64,000 bases of DNA from Capnocytophaga periodontitidis (GTDB taxonomy: Bacteria; Bacteroidota; Bacteroidia; Flavobacteriales; Flavobacteriaceae): contig NZ_JAEFDB010000002.1 of NCBI RefSeq assembly GCF_016126015.1, positions 62,001 to 126,000 of the forward strand. Direction: 5' to 3'. The translations under genes and the position numbers were made by a program. Positions 48,207-56,772 of this stretch are shown piece after piece. The notes under the pieces were generated by a model, which did not search any database, had not been told where the DNA came from, and was given only the letters and a program-made list of their open reading frames with translations. Position 1 is the first letter of the stretch. Each line of letters opens with the position of its first letter.

Positions 48207-49793
48207 ATGAAAAAGATATACGCTTTATGTGTTCTTTTTCTTGCTTTAGCGTGCAAGAAAGACAACGATGAAACCCCTTTGTTAAGTAGTGAAAAAAATA
48301 TTCTTTCATTTACCTTTATTGTAGAAGGTACTACTTATACCAGTACAATCAGTAATACCGCCATTACTGCCCAATTACCCGAAGATACCAATCTTACCAC
48401 TCTTACCCCTACCATCACCTTCTCTAAAGGGGCTACTGTAACTCCTAATAGCGGTGTAGCTCAAGATTTCTCTAAAGAAGTAAGCTATACCGTAACTGCC
48501 GAAGATAAAAGCACTAAAATCTACAAAGTGCTCATAACTACCGAAAAAACACCACAGCCTAATGAGCCTATACAAATTGGCCACGTCCCTAATGAATATA
48601 CTACAAATAAAGCTGGAGGCGAGGTAGTTTATTTTGATGTCAATACCTTGCCCGTCAAAAAAGAACAGATAAAAGTCGAACTCGTTAAACGCCGTCCTCC
48701 ATTTGATACTTACTCCCTTAAAGTACAAAAAATCGATAAAAAAGAAAGACGTGTATATGTAGTATTACCTCCCACTTATAAAAATGGCGAATACTACTTC
48801 AAGGCAACTTTTGATAAAGAAGAAGTAGAAAGCGGCGTTTTTACCTTAGATAGCGGTGAGATAGTACTGAATGTGTTAGATGTTATTATGTTCGAACCTG
48901 TTACTTCCTTAGCAACTACCGAATTGCAAACCTTTAAAACAGTGGTATATGCTAATACTGAAGCCTTGAAAAAATATACTTATTATCTGAGAAAAGACAC
49001 CCACGACTACCAACTTACAGTGAGTGACATCTCCAATTATAACATCCAATTTAAGATGTTCAATACACCTGCAGGAGCATTTAGCGGAGGTAACGACTTT
49101 AAGTTTGTAGTAAAAGGTGGCACTAAAGAACAAGTACTTCCTTTTGTGAATAGTGAAAAGCAACCTATAACAATAGAACCCGTTCACACCCCCGTAATCA
49201 AAGCACTTTCTAAAACAACACTCAAAGCAGGTGATGAACTAACAGTTACAGGAGAGTATTTTGCTTATACCGGTATGAATCATATTGGTAATTATAAATT
49301 TTGTACTTTGCTTTTGATGCAAGGTAATGAAGTGAAAGCAACACTTTATCCTTCGTATAAAACACCTACTGAGGCTACTTTTAAAATAGGAAACGAGGTT
49401 ACTGCTGGCAAATACAAGGTCGTCCTCTCCTCTCAAGTGTTATTAAAATCAGAACCTTTTAGCCAAGAAATTACCATTCAAAAAACGACCGCTACCCCCT
49501 CTGCACGCCTAAAGGTTACTAAAGCTGAGGTTATAGATGAGAATGCTACTTTCTTCCGCAAGCAAGTGATGATTACTTTTAATGAAACTATAGATAGTGC
49601 TCGTATAGAAGCCATTGTATTCCCTAATTTGAGAATAGAAAATGTTATAAGATACCCTAAAACTATAAGTTCACATACTCTATCAGATAATGAATACAAC
49701 TATTTAGTAAACGAACTCCCCAAAGGTTATGTAATCATTAAGGAAAATGGCAAAGAATACCAAGCAGAGTTTTCTTTGGTAAAAGGAAATTAA
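48207..49793 (+). CDS. DUF5018-like / IPT-TIG lipoprotein
   Basis: The 528-residue lipoprotein has Cys16 (LALAC) followed by KKDNDET, a strong match to the Capnocytophaga surface-export signal. The first domain, NILSFTFIVEGTTYTSTI...VTAEDKSTKIYKVLI (residues 28-108), is a DUF5018-type Ig-like domain. The IPT/TIG domain is PVIKALSKTTLKAGDELTVTGEYF (about residues 331-354) and is followed by another beta domain. Such proteins are surface glycan-binding or adhesive lipoproteins, often encoded in utilization loci; here it stands alone. The preceding sequence contains the CTAATTTG promoter repeat. Confidence 0.85.
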   Translation: MKKIYALCVLFLALACKKDNDETPLLSSEKNILSFTFIVEGTTYTSTISNTAITAQLPEDTNLTTLTPTITFSKGATVTPNSGVAQDFSKEVSYTVTAEDKSTKIYKVLITTEKTPQPNEPIQIGHVPNEYTTNKAGGEVVYFDVNTLPVKKEQIKVELVKRRPPFDTYSLKVQKIDKKERRVYVVLPPTYKNGEYYFKATFDKEEVESGVFTLDSGEIVLNVLDVIMFEPVTSLATTELQTFKTVVYANTEALKKYTYYLRKDTHDYQLTVSDISNYNIQFKMFNTPAGAFSGGNDFKFVVKGGTKEQVLPFVNSEKQPITIEPVHTPVIKALSKTTLKAGDELTVTGEYFAYTGMNHIGNYKFCTLLLMQGNEVKATLYPSYKTPTEATFKIGNEVTAGKYKVVLSSQVLLKSEPFSQEITIQKTTATPSARLKVTKAEVIDENATFFRKQVMITFNETIDSARIEAIVFPNLRIENVIRYPKTISSHTLSDNEYNYLVNELPKGYVIIKENGKEYQAEFSLVKGN

Positions 49794-49857
49794 ATCTCAT
49801 TTTCTCAGAGCCTCTCAGAGTCTCTCCCTACTATCAACAAATCGATAAATTAACTAT

Positions 49858-50628
49858 ATGAAACCCATTGAACGAGCGGCACGTCTATTTGCCGACATCA
49901 ACGAACTGCTGATTTCCAGCGGTGCCAATACCCGTAGAGTAGAACGCAATGTAGAACGCATCTCTAATGCCCTTAACTACCATTGCGAAAACTTCTATTC
50001 ACACGCTGCTATTGTGCTTACTGTGCAGGATAAAGCTACAGGCGAAAAGGAAACTATCGTCCGTACAATCCCTCATCACGGTGTGAACTTTAGTGCTATT
50101 TCCGATATTAGTATCCTCTCGTGGGAAGCAATTGAAAAAAAACTCCCTATCGAAGAAATTGAAGAACAAGTTGCAACGATTAAAGCCAAACCTCATTACA
50201 ATATGTATGTGATGTGGTTCTTCGTATCGGTAGCAGGAGGTTCGTTAGCCTATGTATTTGGTAAAGAACAAGCTAGTTATACCGAGTTTGCAATGTCGTT
50301 TATAGCAACCTTATTAGGTTTAGCGGGACGTCGTATCCTGCAGTTGCGCAAGTTCAATGTGTATATCTGTTGGGGATGGGCTGCTTTTGTGTCGGTAGCC
50401 GTGATGAGTATCTTCCGTTTGGCGGGAGTAGAGCAGTACCACAACGCCTTAGCCGCTTGTGTGTTGTGGTTAGTGCCTGGAGTACCTCTTATCAACGGAT
50501 TTATCGATATGCTCTCTGGCTGTATTGTAGCAGGGATAGCTAAACTCACACACGCGGCTATCTTGGTTTTTATGATTTCATTAGGTTTTTATTTAGCTTT
50601 ACTATTATTTGGTTATGAACTTCCTTGA
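49858..50628 (+). CDS. Threonine/serine exporter, ThrE N-terminal-type subunit
   Basis: The 256-residue protein matches the first half of ThrE (DUF1212): a cytoplasmic part with LLISSGANTRRVERNVERISNAL and DISILSWEAIEKKL, followed by about five membrane segments from residue 115 (MWFFVSVAGGSLAYVFG, LGLAGRR, CVLWLVPGVPLINGFIDMLSG). The LVPGVPLINGFID motif is conserved in the family. In Corynebacterium ThrE is one polypeptide; here the two halves are separate genes overlapping by 14 bp. It exports threonine or serine; threonine dehydratase lies 5 kb downstream. Confidence 0.9.
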   Translation: MKPIERAARLFADINELLISSGANTRRVERNVERISNALNYHCENFYSHAAIVLTVQDKATGEKETIVRTIPHHGVNFSAISDISILSWEAIEKKLPIEEIEEQVATIKAKPHYNMYVMWFFVSVAGGSLAYVFGKEQASYTEFAMSFIATLLGLAGRRILQLRKFNVYICWGWAAFVSVAVMSIFRLAGVEQYHNALAACVLWLVPGVPLINGFIDMLSGCIVAGIAKLTHAAILVFMISLGFYLALLLFGYELP

Positions 50629-51196
50629 TGTATTTTTAGGATTAGCCGAACGCATCTTTTGGTCGATGTGGATTTCTATTGGCTTTGCTTTATTGTTCAA
50701 CACTCCCCGTCGTGCCTTGTGGATTACAGGCGTATTAGGCGGTATAGGTTGGGGCATTAAGTTTATACTTTTAGGTACAGTGATGCCCGAGCAAATCGTG
50801 ATTACCTCCTTTTTAGGAGCTTGTGCCGTGGGGCTCTTGGCGGTCTATTTCGCTCATCGCGTACATACACCTCCTATTGTGTTTACGATACCTGCCGTTA
50901 TCAATATGATTCCTGGTAAATACGGCTATGAGTTTATGATGAAAATCATCCAAATAGTAACCGTTGAAACCCGTCAGGATGAAACCCTCGACCTGCTTTA
51001 TCAAACTTTTAAACTCGGTTTGCAAACAGGTTTTATTACTATGTGTTTAGCCTTTGGAGTGATTACCCCTATGTTACTCTTCAATACCTATTCGGTAAAA
51101 GGTAAAGACCTCAACGATTTTATCAAACGCCGCTTAACACGCAAAAAAACAAAAGCCGAATTAGAAGGAAAAGTAGAAGAAAATGAACCCGTATAA
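50615..51196 (+). CDS. Threonine/serine exporter, DUF3815-type subunit
   Basis: The 193-residue protein starts at ATG 50615 (MNFLDVFLGLAERIF), 14 bp inside the preceding gene; a TTG at 50609 is less likely. Four or five membrane segments carry ALWITGVLGGIGWGIKFIL, ITSFLGACAVGLLAVYFAHR, and the conserved PAVINMIPGKYGYEFM (about residues 98-113), the second half of the ThrE exporter. The C-terminus is Lys/Glu-rich and cytoplasmic. The two genes together should form one transporter. Confidence 0.9.
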   Translation: MNFLDVFLGLAERIFWSMWISIGFALLFNTPRRALWITGVLGGIGWGIKFILLGTVMPEQIVITSFLGACAVGLLAVYFAHRVHTPPIVFTIPAVINMIPGKYGYEFMMKIIQIVTVETRQDETLDLLYQTFKLGLQTGFITMCLAFGVITPMLLFNTYSVKGKDLNDFIKRRLTRKKTKAELEGKVEENEPV

Positions 51197-51235
51197 TGTT
51201 AATTGTGTAACGTGTTAATTGTTAATTGAATAAAT

Positions 51236-52057
51236 ATGCCCGAATTCTCAGCTATTGATTTTGAAAGTCTGATTAAAGATTGGATTAAAGGACTCATCAA
51301 TTTCGCCCCTACTATGATCGGGGCTATTGCCCTCTATTTTATAGGGCGTTACATCATCCGTTTTATTGTAAAACTCCTCAAAGGATTGATGGAACGCCGT
51401 GGAGTAGACCTCGCTTTGCAAGGTTTTTTGTTACAAGTAGTCCGCTGGATACTCTATATTGCGCTCTTCCTCACCATTGTACAGGTGATAGGCTTGCCCG
51501 CAACCCAGTTTATCGCAATCATCACCAGTGGTTTTGTAGCAGTAGGCTTGGCGTTACAAGGATCGTTGTCTAACTTCGCTAGCGGGATAATGATACTCAT
51601 TTTCAAACCTTTCCGCGTAGGCGATGTAATCGAAGGTAATGGCGAAAAAGGAACCGTGAAAAACATCGGTCTCTTTGCTACAACCCTCAACAAAGCCGAT
51701 AACGAACAAGCGATAATCCCTAACACCCAGCTGTTTAGCAATAGTATTATCAACTACAGCAGGGAAGAAAAACGCCGTGTGTACGTGCTTGTAGGTATAG
51801 GGTATAGTTCCGATATCCAAAAAGCCCGTGAAGTGCTCTTGCAAATTGCCAAAGAGGAAGTCAAAGCCCTTCCTGAGCCCGCTCCTGTGGTTTATGTAGA
51901 TGCCTTAGCCGATAGTTCCGTAAATATGTCGTTGCGCTATTGGTGTCTCACTCCCGACTATTGGGAGTGCTATTTCCGCACTATAGAAGCTATCAAAAAC
52001 CGCTTCGATGCCGCCGGTATAGAAATTCCATTCCCTCAAGTGCAAGTACATCAATAA
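51236..52057 (+). CDS. mscS: Small-conductance mechanosensitive channel MscS
   Basis: The 273-residue protein has three membrane segments: residues 17-38, 60-83 and the pore helix about 88-115, AIITSGFVAVGLALQGSLSNFASGIMILIFKPFRVGDVI, with the Gly/Ala packing pattern of MscS TM3. The cytoplasmic vestibule contains DNEQAIIPNTQLFSNSIINYS and the end QVQVHQ. It releases solutes on hypo-osmotic shock. The length equals that of E. coli MscS. A run of TTAATTGTTAATTG repeats precedes it. Confidence 0.95.
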   Translation: MPEFSAIDFESLIKDWIKGLINFAPTMIGAIALYFIGRYIIRFIVKLLKGLMERRGVDLALQGFLLQVVRWILYIALFLTIVQVIGLPATQFIAIITSGFVAVGLALQGSLSNFASGIMILIFKPFRVGDVIEGNGEKGTVKNIGLFATTLNKADNEQAIIPNTQLFSNSIINYSREEKRRVYVLVGIGYSSDIQKAREVLLQIAKEEVKALPEPAPVVYVDALADSSVNMSLRYWCLTPDYWECYFRTIEAIKNRFDAAGIEIPFPQVQVHQ

Positions 52058-52098
52058 AGTAAGAAAGCGGCTCGCACCTTTGGCAAAGTTGATTACCT

Positions 52099-52148
52099 GA
52101 TAATCATTCGCTTTTTCAGTATATTGTAGGGGCTAATGGCAATTAGCC
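52099..52148. repeat. Dispersed GATAATC/GGGGC repeat unit
   Basis: GATAATCATTCGCTTT followed by TGTAGGGGCTAAT and ATTAGCC is a variant copy of the repeat at 33375 and 4093; GGCTAAT-GGCA-ATTAGCC (52131-52148) is the palindrome. A CTTTGGCAAAGTTG half-palindrome precedes it. Confidence 0.6.
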
Positions 52149-52253
52149 TCACTATTTAATTACAATCTTATATAAAGGAATTATCAAAAAGAAATTAGTA
52201 ATTAAAGTGTTAAAATAATGTTAAAAAAATTTTTTTTATTGCTAATTTATATA

Positions 52254-52261
52254 TACTTTTG
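52254..52261 (+). promoter_or_regulatory. -7 element upstream of the first LRR lipoprotein
   Basis: TACTTTTG at 52254-52261 lies 32 bp before the start codon; TTG at 52239-52241 is too close for the usual 19-bp spacing, so the -33 element is uncertain. Confidence 0.4.
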
Positions 52262-52293
52262 TTTCATCTTAACATCTAAAAAAATAAGTCATA

Positions 52294-53091
52294 ATGAAGA
52301 ACATTTTATTATTAGCTACGGTAGCCTTAACATTTGCCAGCTGTAGCAAAAGTGACGACAATATCTCTTCGGATAACTACGAGCTAAGTAATGATGGTCG
52401 TACTCTTGTGAAGTGGACAAATAGCAATACTACCACTCTTGATATGCAAGCCGATGGTAACTTGCAGAAAGTAAATTTTATAGGGAATAACGCTTTCAGA
52501 ATGAAAGAAGCTCTTACTTCTATTACCTTTCCTAAGGACTTATACCGAATAGGAACAGAGGCTTTTTATGCAACTAACCTCAGTGGAGGGGTGAAGTTCA
52601 ATGTCAATTCAGAAACTGAAGTTAATTTTGGATCACAAGTTTTTGCTCGTACTAATATTACAACAATAGAACTTCCTAATGCCAATGGAATAAGTGATAG
52701 GATGTTTGAATCTTGTCAGTCTTTAAAAGAAGTTAAACATCAAAGAATGATAAGAGTAATAGGTAGTTATGCTTTTAGTAACTGTAGATCTCTTGAATAC
52801 TTGTTTTTTCACGATTCATATCTTACAAAGGTAGAGCAAGGAGCTTTTGCAAATTGTGAAAAGTTAAGAGCTGTAACTTTGCCTCTATTGGTTACTGAGA
52901 TAGGAGATGTAGCCTTTGCTAATTGCAATGCTTTAGAGTCAATTACTATTAATGCTAAAACTCCTCCAACTTTGGGTGAAGATGTATTCTATGGAGTGAA
53001 GAATATTCCTAGAATTTATGTATTTAGCAGAGATGCTTACATAAATGCTCCAGGTTGGAGTAAATATGCCAATAGAATATATTCTAAATAA
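52294..53091 (+). CDS. BspA-like leucine-rich-repeat surface lipoprotein 1
   Basis: The 265-residue lipoprotein has Cys17 (FASC) followed by SKSDD. A short N-terminal segment (YELSNDGRTLVKWTNSNTTTLDMQAD, residues 29-54) is shared with the other two copies. It is followed by LRR_5 (BspA-type) repeats with the pattern IGxxAFxxCxxLxxIxLP (VIGSYAFSNCRSLEYL, VEQGAFANCEKLRAVTLP, IGDVAFANCNALESITI). BspA proteins bind fibronectin, fibrinogen or other cells in oral bacteria. The C-terminus has the VFSRDAYINAPGWSKYA end. Three paralogues lie in 52.3-55.3 kb. Confidence 0.9.
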   Translation: MKNILLLATVALTFASCSKSDDNISSDNYELSNDGRTLVKWTNSNTTTLDMQADGNLQKVNFIGNNAFRMKEALTSITFPKDLYRIGTEAFYATNLSGGVKFNVNSETEVNFGSQVFARTNITTIELPNANGISDRMFESCQSLKEVKHQRMIRVIGSYAFSNCRSLEYLFFHDSYLTKVEQGAFANCEKLRAVTLPLLVTEIGDVAFANCNALESITINAKTPPTLGEDVFYGVKNIPRIYVFSRDAYINAPGWSKYANRIYSK

Positions 53092-53098
53092 TATTTTG

Positions 53099-53128
53099 TT
53101 GTTAATTGCTCTTTATTTACTACCTTTG
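53099..53128 (+). promoter_or_regulatory. Promoter of LRR lipoprotein 2
   Basis: TTG (53099-53101), a 19-bp spacer and TACCTTTG (53121-53128), 32 bp before the ATG at 53161. Confidence 0.55.
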
Positions 53129-53160
53129 TGGTGTTTTTAATATCATAAAATGATTATGCA

Positions 53161-53976
53161 ATGAAAAAAATCTTCTTTTTGGTTTTCATAACTATCGCTT
53201 TAGCAGCTTGTTCCAAAAGCAATGACGACAGCGCAAATGTGCCCGAAACCGACTACCAGCTCAGTGCCGATGGCTTAACCTTAGTCAAATGGCTCAATCC
53301 TCTTACCTCTGGTATCAATATGCAAGCTGATAGCCGTTTGCGTGAAGTGAATACTATTGGCGAAAAAGCCTTTAAAGATTGCAGCCGACTCCAATCCGTC
53401 ATCTTCCCCGATAACCTCAAAGAAATCAATACCGAAGCCTTTGCTGGAACCGATCTCCGCACTTCAGTAGTCTTCAATTCTTATTCCGATGTAGTGTTTG
53501 GCGAAAGAGTTTTTAGCAATACCCGTATCACCTCAATAACACTTCCTAAAACCAAAGAGTTGTCGGCTGAAATTTTTGCAAATTGTACTGCCTTGAAAAA
53601 CATTACTTTTGCAAAGACAGGTAAAATCGGCAGAGGGGCTTTTAAAGGCTGTACAGCCATTGAACAAATCGACCTCTCTCAAGCTGAAGCTATTGCCATA
53701 GGTGCAGAGACTTTTGCCGGTTGTAAACGCCTCAAAAAAGTGATTCTCTCGGTAACAATGAACCTCAAACCTATAGGTGACAAAGCTTTTGCCAACTGTG
53801 AGTCCTTAGAAAATCTCACCGTACTCGCGCTTTATCCCCCCTATTTTGAAGGTAACCCTTTTCAAGGCATCTCTTATCCCACAGTTTACGTGCCCGCTAC
53901 TCCCGATGATTTGATTGATATATACAAAAGAGATTCCCAATGGAAAGCATTAGCTGATAAAATTCATAAACTATAG
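53161..53976 (+). CDS. BspA-like leucine-rich-repeat surface lipoprotein 2
   Basis: The 271-residue lipoprotein has Cys17 (LAAC) followed by SKSNDDS. It has the shared YQLSADGLTLVKWLNPLTSGINMQADS leader and LRR_5 repeats (IGEKAFKDCSRLQSVIFPDNLKEIN, AEIFANCTALKNITF, IGRGAFKGCTAIEQIDLS, IGDKAFANCESLENLTV). The C-terminal YVPATPDDLIDIYKRDSQWKALADKI resembles those of the other copies. It is GC-richer than copy 1. It is expected on the cell surface as an adhesin. Confidence 0.9.
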   Translation: MKKIFFLVFITIALAACSKSNDDSANVPETDYQLSADGLTLVKWLNPLTSGINMQADSRLREVNTIGEKAFKDCSRLQSVIFPDNLKEINTEAFAGTDLRTSVVFNSYSDVVFGERVFSNTRITSITLPKTKELSAEIFANCTALKNITFAKTGKIGRGAFKGCTAIEQIDLSQAEAIAIGAETFAGCKRLKKVILSVTMNLKPIGDKAFANCESLENLTVLALYPPYFEGNPFQGISYPTVYVPATPDDLIDIYKRDSQWKALADKIHKL

Positions 53977-54005
53977 CTAAAGCATTGATTTTTCTTACAC
54001 TAACA

Positions 54006-54035
54006 TTGCTGATTGATTTTTATTCCATACATTTG
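54006..54035 (+). promoter_or_regulatory. Promoter of the toxin-antitoxin pair
   Basis: TTG (54006-54008), a 19-bp spacer and TACATTTG (54028-54035), 19 bp before the antitoxin ATG at 54055. Confidence 0.55.
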
Positions 54036-54054
54036 CAACAAAATTATAGAAACT

Positions 54055-54225
54055 ATGGAAGCAGAACTTATAAATGATGTCCTAACTGAAGATACACTTC
54101 TTTTTGAACAACAAAAAGAGGCCAAAAGATATAGCATACAAAAAGGATTAGAGGAAGATAAAGCAGGTCTACATATTCCTCAAGAAGAAGTAGAACGTGA
54201 AATGGAAGCGATATTATGGTCGTAG
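54055..54225 (+). CDS. Type II antitoxin (small, acidic)
   Basis: The 56-residue protein starts at ATG 54055 (MEAELINDVLTEDTLLFEQQKEAKRY); the in-frame ATG at 54013 lies upstream of the -7 element. It is acidic and probably helical, without a clear DNA-binding domain, and ends DKAGLHIPQEEVEREMEAILWS. The stop TAG overlaps the start of the toxin gene by 10 bp. The arrangement is typical of RelE/ParE modules in Bacteroidetes. The antitoxin should bind the toxin with its C-terminal part. Confidence 0.8.
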   Translation: MEAELINDVLTEDTLLFEQQKEAKRYSIQKGLEEDKAGLHIPQEEVEREMEAILWS

Positions 54226-54518
54226 TTTGGACTCCTAAAGCAAAGGAGGAACTGAAAGAAATTCTTATCTATTGGAAAAAAAGAAATAGAAGCAATGCTT
54301 ATTCAGTTAAACTAAACGCTGAAGCACAAAAAGTAGCTAAGTCTCTTATTAGAGATCCATATATTTGGCCTATAGAAGAAGATTATGAAGATGTTCGCTC
54401 TGTTTTAGTATTTTACAATTACTCTATTTTCTATAGAGTAGAGGATAATATCATTCGTATTCTTTCTTTTTGGGACAATCGTAGAAATCCGGATAGTTTA
54501 GATTTATTTGATTTTTAA
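54216..54518 (+). CDS. RelE/ParE-family toxin
   Basis: The 100-residue protein begins VVVWTPKAKEELKEILIYWKKRNRSNAYSVKL and continues with VAKSLIRDPYIWPIEE, YEDVRSVLVFYNYSIFYRV and IIRILSFWDNRRNPDSL. This is the RelE/ParE superfamily pattern with the family's conserved Arg in RSVLV and in DNRRNP. It overlaps the antitoxin by 10 bp and lies 2 bp before LRR lipoprotein 3. It inhibits growth by mRNA cleavage or gyrase poisoning; sequence alone does not decide which. Confidence 0.9.
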   Translation: MVVVWTPKAKEELKEILIYWKKRNRSNAYSVKLNAEAQKVAKSLIRDPYIWPIEEDYEDVRSVLVFYNYSIFYRVEDNIIRILSFWDNRRNPDSLDLFDF

Positions 54519-54520
54519 AA

Positions 54521-55330
54521 ATGAAAAACCTTACCCTTTTTACTCTTATCTTTGTCGCTTTGGTAAGTTGTTCTAAGAGCGATAACAGCAATACCCCTGC
54601 CCCTCATCGCTCTACCCCCGATTACGACATCTCAGCCGATGGTCGTACCCTCATCAAATGGAAAAACCCTAATACTACCGAGTTGGATATGCAAGCCGAT
54701 AGTGAGTTGAGGCGCGTCAATACTATTGCTAAAGAGGCTTTTAAAGAACATCAAAATCTCCAATCGATTACTTTCCCTAACAACCTCAAAGAAATAGAAG
54801 AAAGTGCTTTTGAAGAAGCTAGCCTCAGTGGTACTGTTACTTTCAATACCAACGCTACAGTAGTTTTTGGCGATAAAGCTTTCTTCAAAACAAAAATTAG
54901 AAAACTCTCCCTTCCTAATGTAAAAAGACTGCCCTATAGCGTATTATCAATGTCTTATAATCTCGAAGAATTACACTTCAATAAAGTAGAAATATTAGGA
55001 TTTGGCGCTATTGGGTGGAATTATCTAAAAGAAATTAACTTAGAAAATACAGGTATTACCGAAATAGAAACTGTCGGTATTTCGGGCTGTACTGAGGTAG
55101 AGAATATCGTCCTTCCCGCTACAATCAAAGTCATAGGATACGATTCTTTTTGGCATTGCAAACGTCTCAAAACAATTACTATTAATGCTGTAAATCCCCC
55201 TACTTTAACCAATTACCCTTTCAAAGATACTAATTTGCAAAAGGTATATGTACCCCAAGCCTCAGTAGAGAAATATAAAGCAGCACCCTTTTGGAAAGAT
55301 TTCGCCGCTAAAATTCAAGCAAAACCATAA
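54521..55330 (+). CDS. BspA-like leucine-rich-repeat surface lipoprotein 3
   Basis: The 269-residue lipoprotein has Cys17 (LVSC) followed by SKSDNSN and a Pro/Ser/Thr-rich linker. The YDISADGRTLIKWKNPNTTELDMQADS leader is shared with the other copies, but the repeats are degenerate (IAKEAFKEHQNLQSITFPNNLKEIEESAF, then IGWNYLKEINLEN). The end VYVPQASVEKYKAAPFWKDFAAKIQ is like copy 2. It starts 2 bp after the toxin stop and has no promoter that I can see between them, so it may be transcribed with the toxin-antitoxin pair. Confidence 0.88.
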   Translation: MKNLTLFTLIFVALVSCSKSDNSNTPAPHRSTPDYDISADGRTLIKWKNPNTTELDMQADSELRRVNTIAKEAFKEHQNLQSITFPNNLKEIEESAFEEASLSGTVTFNTNATVVFGDKAFFKTKIRKLSLPNVKRLPYSVLSMSYNLEELHFNKVEILGFGAIGWNYLKEINLENTGITEIETVGISGCTEVENIVLPATIKVIGYDSFWHCKRLKTITINAVNPPTLTNYPFKDTNLQKVYVPQASVEKYKAAPFWKDFAAKIQAKP

Positions 55331-55522
55331 TAATTAACATCAGTTCGATATAACAGAATATTGATTTACAGCTTTATATCATAATATATTCACAAAATAA
55401 TTCACCGTCAGGTGAAAATTCGTGTTTCACATACCCAGCTGTGAGCCCTCGCTGGCTTTGTGGGAGATTAAAAATATTTTACTAATTGTTAATTGTTAAC
55501 TATCAATTGTTAATTAAAAATT

Positions 55523-56704
55523 ATGAACTTTACCACAGCTCGTGAGCACCTTAAAAATGTGCTCCTTCCCACTCCCCTCATCTACAGTCCTATCTTCAGT
55601 GAAGAATCAGGAAACAATATCTACATCAAACCCGAAAATCTCCAAAAAACAGGAGCTTTCAAAATTCGTGGCGCTTATAACAAAATGCTCAAACTCACCG
55701 AAGCTGAAAAACAACGCGGGGTTATTGCTTCTTCGGCGGGCAATCATGCCCAAGGGGTTGCTTATGCAGCCCGCGAGTTGGGTATCAAAGCGGTGATTGT
55801 AATGCCTAAAACTACCCCGCTCATCAAAGTGCAGTCTACTAAAAAATACGGTGCTGAAGTGGTGCTCTACGGCGATGTGTACGATGATGCTTACCAAAAA
55901 GCCAAAGAGTTAGAAGAAAAAGAAGGCTATGTATTTGTGCATCCTTTCAACGACCCCGATGTGCTTGAAGGTCAAGGTACTATTGCCCTCGAAATCCTCG
56001 AACAGTTACCTCAAACCGATGTGATAGTCGTACCTATAGGTGGTGGCGGACTCATCTCGGGGATTGCCTGCGCTGCTAAACAAATAAAACCCGAAATAAA
56101 AATCGTAGGAGTAGAACCCTCAGGCGCTGCTTCGGCTACCGAAGCGCTTAAGAAAAATAAACTCGTTACCCTGCCCGAAGCCAATACCATCGCCGATGGT
56201 ACTGCCGTAAAACGCATAGGTGAACTCAATTTCGAGTATATCAAAAAATACGTAGATGAGGTAGTAACTGTCGATGATTATGAACTTACTGAAGCCTTCT
56301 TGTTGCTCACTGAGAAACACAAAATTATCGCCGAAAACTCAGGGGTTTTGCCTTTGGCTGCCCTTAAAAAACTCACCGACCGCAATAAGAATGTCGTGCC
56401 TGTAGTGAGTGGTGGCAATATCGATGTGCTGATGATTTCCTCAATGATAAACAAAGGATTGGTGAGCCGCGATCGTATTTTTAACTTCTCAGTAAGCATC
56501 CCCGACCGCCCTGGTGAACTCGCTAAAATTACCCACATCATTGCCGATGTAGGCGCTAATATCGTCAAACTCGCTCACAATCAGTTTAAAAACCTTTCTC
56601 GTTTCCGCGATAAAGAAGTACTTATCACCGTTGAAACTAATGGTACCGACCACATCCAGCAGTTAGTACAAGCCTTTGAAGAAAGAGGTTACGCAATCAA
56701 GTAA
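55523..56704 (+). CDS. ilvA: Threonine dehydratase with ACT domain
   Basis: The 393-residue PLP enzyme has the Lys in KTGAFKIRGAYN (about residues 42-53), SAGNHAQGVA, and GGGGLISGIAC. A short C-terminal ACT domain (IFNFSVSIPDRPGELAKITHIIADVGANI, from about residue 319) indicates allosteric regulation, as in the TdcB/ilvA intermediate form of about 400 residues. It deaminates threonine to 2-oxobutanoate and ammonia. It can feed isoleucine synthesis or threonine catabolism. The preceding gap contains TTAATTGTTAATTG-type repeats and a TTCACATACCCAGCTGTGA-like segment. Confidence 0.92.
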   Translation: MNFTTAREHLKNVLLPTPLIYSPIFSEESGNNIYIKPENLQKTGAFKIRGAYNKMLKLTEAEKQRGVIASSAGNHAQGVAYAARELGIKAVIVMPKTTPLIKVQSTKKYGAEVVLYGDVYDDAYQKAKELEEKEGYVFVHPFNDPDVLEGQGTIALEILEQLPQTDVIVVPIGGGGLISGIACAAKQIKPEIKIVGVEPSGAASATEALKKNKLVTLPEANTIADGTAVKRIGELNFEYIKKYVDEVVTVDDYELTEAFLLLTEKHKIIAENSGVLPLAALKKLTDRNKNVVPVVSGGNIDVLMISSMINKGLVSRDRIFNFSVSIPDRPGELAKITHIIADVGANIVKLAHNQFKNLSRFRDKEVLITVETNGTDHIQQLVQAFEERGYAIK

Positions 56705-56772
56705 GAGATAAGAGGTATGAGGTAGGTGAGTAAAGCCAGTGAAGAGCATAGTAACCTTCTATCCCCTATCTC

